From Methylococcaceae bacterium NSM2-1 (GTDB lineage: Bacteria > Pseudomonadota > Gammaproteobacteria > Methylococcales > Methylomonadaceae): DNA of 8,145 nucleotides. The translations under genes and the position numbers were made by a program. Location of the stretch: assembly GCA_002256705.1 (NCBI GenBank), contig NQJI01000048.1, positions 1-8,145 of the forward strand, given 5' to 3'. This document shows positions 6,671 through 8,145 of this stretch, in pieces. Numbering within the stretch: position 1 is the stretch's first letter; every line of letters starts with the position of its first letter. Below the pieces are notes generated by a model, which saw only the letters and a list, made by a program, of their open reading frames with translations, was not told the origin of the DNA and searched no databases.

Positions 6671-7774
6671 TTAAGACACCGTCCTTCTAACTTTCATAAT
6701 AAGCCACTGCCATCCATACAATCTTGCCAATAAAAAACCGCCAATCAACAACAAGAGTACGTTAACGCCTGAGCCGCCCAGCCATGCAGGGATAGTCTCA
6801 TTCATTACCCAGCTATGACTGACACGAATAAGATTTCCATAACTGAAATAAATTAAAAACCCCACCAGCATATTTCCGTAAATACCACCGCGAGGCGCAA
6901 TCTGAGCCAAAGGCACCGCAATAAAACTTAACAACAACGCTCCCAAAGGAATAGAAAAACGACGCTGCAATTCAGCAATATTTGATTTCTCGCCCGAGCC
7001 CCATAACAAATCAACAGGAAGCGCTTGCTTGTTAAACCTGGCAGCGGACGCTTTTGTTTCTATTCTCACTGCGTATTTAACGAACTGTTCAATCACATAA
7101 TTTAAGGTTCCAGGCTGTCCTAGTACACGCTCGCCGTTCTCAAAAATAATGTAGCGCCCATCAGGCAAGTCTTTCAAGCGCGCAGCTTCAGCATTAATAA
7201 TGCTCACGTTTCCAGGCCGTCTGTTTTGCAAAAAAACTTTATGCATCTTTTTATCCGGAGTGATTTTTTCCACATAAAAAACCAGATCACCCTGACTGTA
7301 TTCACTAAACTTTCCCGCAGCGATACCTCTCAGATCTGAAGATTCCTCGTCTTGCTGCATTAACTTATCAATCCTGGCTTCCGCCCAAGGTGCGGCATAC
7401 AAAGATAAGCCCACGGCCAGTACACTTAACGGAAAAACCAACAGAAATACAGCTCGATAGATGGTTCCAGATCCGCCTCCCGCTGAAGAAATAGCCGCCA
7501 TCTCCTGATCCCTGTACATTCTGCCCAGAACCATCAATACTGCCATAAATAGTGCTACAGGCATAAACTCCACACTGGCAACAATCGTTTTCAGTCCCAG
7601 GATAGTCAGTAAAGTTTCATTTGATACTTGCCCTTCTATCGCCTCGGCAAGAATCCTGATAAATTGCCGACTGACAATAATAACCACAATCACTGTCAAA
7701 ACAGCCAGCAGTGTCTTCAGCAAATCCTGGACGATCATTCTATCCAGTACAGTGACCAATTTACGTCGCCCCAT
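6671..7774 (-). CDS. lptF: LPS export permease LptF
   Basis: LptF is the partner of LptG in the LptB2FG lipopolysaccharide exporter. From ATG 7774 it is 367 residues, almost the same as E. coli (366). Membrane segments lie at about 21-40, 57-83 and 103-128. The periplasmic jellyroll domain spans about 130-265, followed by segments at about 273-292, 297-315 and 331-352. The coupling-helix region is YRDQEMAAISSAGG (87-100, Glu91). I prefer ATG 7774 because AAAGG (7786-7782) stands 7 bases before it and the N-terminus then aligns with the family. The frame extends to a TTG at 7819 without an RBS; another in-frame TTG at 7804 has GGGGGAG before it and is a weak alternative. The gene comes first in an lptF-lptG operon. 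In E. coli pepA is divergent from lptF; no pepA start is identifiable here. Confidence 0.95.
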   Translation of the reverse strand: MGRRKLVTVLDRMIVQDLLKTLLAVLTVIVVIIVSRQFIRILAEAIEGQVSNETLLTILGLKTIVASVEFMPVALFMAVLMVLGRMYRDQEMAAISSAGGGSGTIYRAVFLLVFPLSVLAVGLSLYAAPWAEARIDKLMQQDEESSDLRGIAAGKFSEYSQGDLVFYVEKITPDKKMHKVFLQNRRPGNVSIINAEAARLKDLPDGRYIIFENGERVLGQPGTLNYVIEQFVKYAVRIETKASAARFNKQALPVDLLWGSGEKSNIAELQRRFSIPLGALLLSFIAVPLAQIAPRGGIYGNMLVGFLIYFSYGNLIRVSHSWVMNETIPAWLGGSGVNVLLLLIGGFLLARLYGWQWLIMKVRRTVS

Positions 7775-7781
7775 TTTATAG

Positions 7782-7786
7782 CCTTT
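7782..7786 (-). promoter_or_regulatory. RBS of lptF
   Basis: AAAGG on the minus strand, 7 bases before the ATG at 7774. This well-spaced site decides the start in favour of the 367-residue product over the TTG-started extensions. Confidence 0.65.
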
Positions 7787-7835
7787 GGGCCAATCTGCTT
7801 CCAAGCTTGTCTCCCCCAATCAAAATCAATAAATT

Positions 7836-7849
7836 TGTGTCGAAACACA
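7836..7849 (-). promoter_or_regulatory. UUCG-loop mini hairpin in lptF leader
   Basis: On the minus strand the leader reads TGTGT-TTCG-ACACA, a 5-bp stem capped by a UUCG tetraloop. Its closing pair is U-A, not the extra-stable C-G. It sits 62 bases before the lptF ATG and well upstream of the RBS, so a regulatory role is not evident. Confidence 0.3.
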
Positions 7850-7876
7850 TTAGCCATAAATTGCGGCATAATGAAA

Positions 7877-7885
7877 ATTTTACCA
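7877..7885 (-). promoter_or_regulatory. Candidate lptFG promoter (extended -10)
   Basis: On the minus strand TGG-TAAAAT (7885-7877) forms an extended -10 element: TG, one base, then a 5/6 match to TATAAT. No good -35 lies 16-18 bp further upstream, which is tolerable for extended -10 promoters. The start point would be near 7870, giving a leader of about 95 bases before the lptF ATG. Confidence 0.4.
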
Positions 7886-8014
7886 CAACAGCGGCGAGTA
7901 AGGTCCTTTCTCCACAGATAACAACTCTCTATGTGCATCGGCTCAGTGTAGGCACATGGATTTACACACCATGAAACCTGTTTATTAATCCATCTTTTTT
8001 TCTATCCATATTGA

Positions 8015-8033
8015 TGGGCAAAAAAACTGCCCA
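8015..8033. repeat. TGGGCA/TGCCCA hairpin
   Basis: A 6-bp stem (8015-8020 with 8028-8033) has a 7-base loop of six A and one C. Read on the minus strand it begins AGGGTGGGCA, which recalls the edge of a GGGTGGGC-type dispersed repeat found in many gammaproteobacterial genomes; that resemblance is from memory. The T-run on the minus strand is in the loop, so it is not a terminator. Confidence 0.4.
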
Positions 8034-8098
8034 CCCTATACAAATCGCTATGCAGAACTGAGCTTGTAAATCCTGCCCTGCATGGATGTTCTCGCATG

Positions 8099-8114
8099 AG
8101 GTACTTAGGTACCT
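8099..8114. repeat. AGGTAC/GTACCT hairpin
   Basis: A 6-bp perfect stem encloses the 4-base loop TTAG. On the plus strand TCTTTCC follows, a pyrimidine stretch too mixed for a strong intrinsic terminator. AGGTAC is also directly repeated at 8107-8112. Confidence 0.45.
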
Positions 8115-8145
8115 TCTTTCCAGGACGACAAATAAGCCTGCTGCT

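Larger units (their letters stand above)
7886..8145. other. Gene-free right edge rich in inverted repeats
   Basis: Counting the lptF leader, the 371 bases after the lptF start contain no gene I can support. Inverted repeats seen are ATGTGC/GCACAT (7931-7936 with 7952-7957), CATGG/CCATG (7955-7959 with 7969-7973), CCATC/GATGG (7990-7994 with 8013-8017), TGGGCA/TGCCCA (8015-8020 with 8028-8033) and AGGTAC/GTACCT (8099-8104 with 8109-8114). None is followed by a proper T-run. A short frame starting ATG 8086 (plus) stays open to the edge for 20 codons, and a minus frame is open from the edge to 8002. Neither has recognisable content, and both may be read-through of a dispersed repeat. Confidence 0.5.

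Noticed and set aside
7775..7819. Longer LptF starting at TTG 7819
   Set aside because: No ribosome binding site precedes it. ATG 7774 has AAAGG at good spacing and gives the usual family length.
7871..7921. 16-codon plus frame starting ATG 7871
   Set aside because: Too short, no RBS, and it lies opposite the candidate lptF promoter.
7735..7938. 67-codon minus-strand frame overlapping the lptF start
   Set aside because: It overlaps the lptF RBS and start in another frame, has no recognisable domain, and covers the candidate promoter.

Overview
The window reads as ordinary chromosomal DNA from a gammaproteobacterium. SecA has the C-terminal SecB/zinc tail, and lptF-lptG form a tight pair as in gammaproteobacteria. 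The overall flavour of the proteins suggests a type I methanotroph (Methylococcales), but that is only an impression and would need a database search. No IS element, CRISPR array, tRNA or rRNA was seen.

Layout: 1-553 has no gene and carries short repeats and hairpins. secA (554-3271, minus) is complete and alone. The 335-bp divergent gap 3272-3606 holds a strong secA -10 box and several inverted repeats, the largest being a 20-bp perfect palindrome built from CACAGATT units. A 639-residue exported protein (3607-5526, plus) fuses a SCO1/SenC copper-thioredoxin domain to a MauG-like di-heme cytochrome c peroxidase domain. It converges, across a 76-bp gap, on lptG (5603-6670, minus) and lptF (6671-7774, minus), the inner-membrane halves of the LPS-export ABC transporter. 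From 7775 to the right edge there is the lptF leader and a non-coding stretch rich in small inverted repeats.

How they work together: secA and lptFG are cell-envelope housekeeping genes (preprotein export and LPS export). The SCO-MauG protein itself has a Sec signal peptide and would need SecA/SecYEG and the cytochrome c maturation system to become active in the periplasm. It is the most interesting object in the window: one chain carries a candidate copper site and two c-type hemes. Key positions differ from the textbook families: CX5C instead of CX3C, Asn instead of Asp in the SCO DPE motif, and His instead of the inter-heme Trp. The genes flanking it do not reveal its partner.
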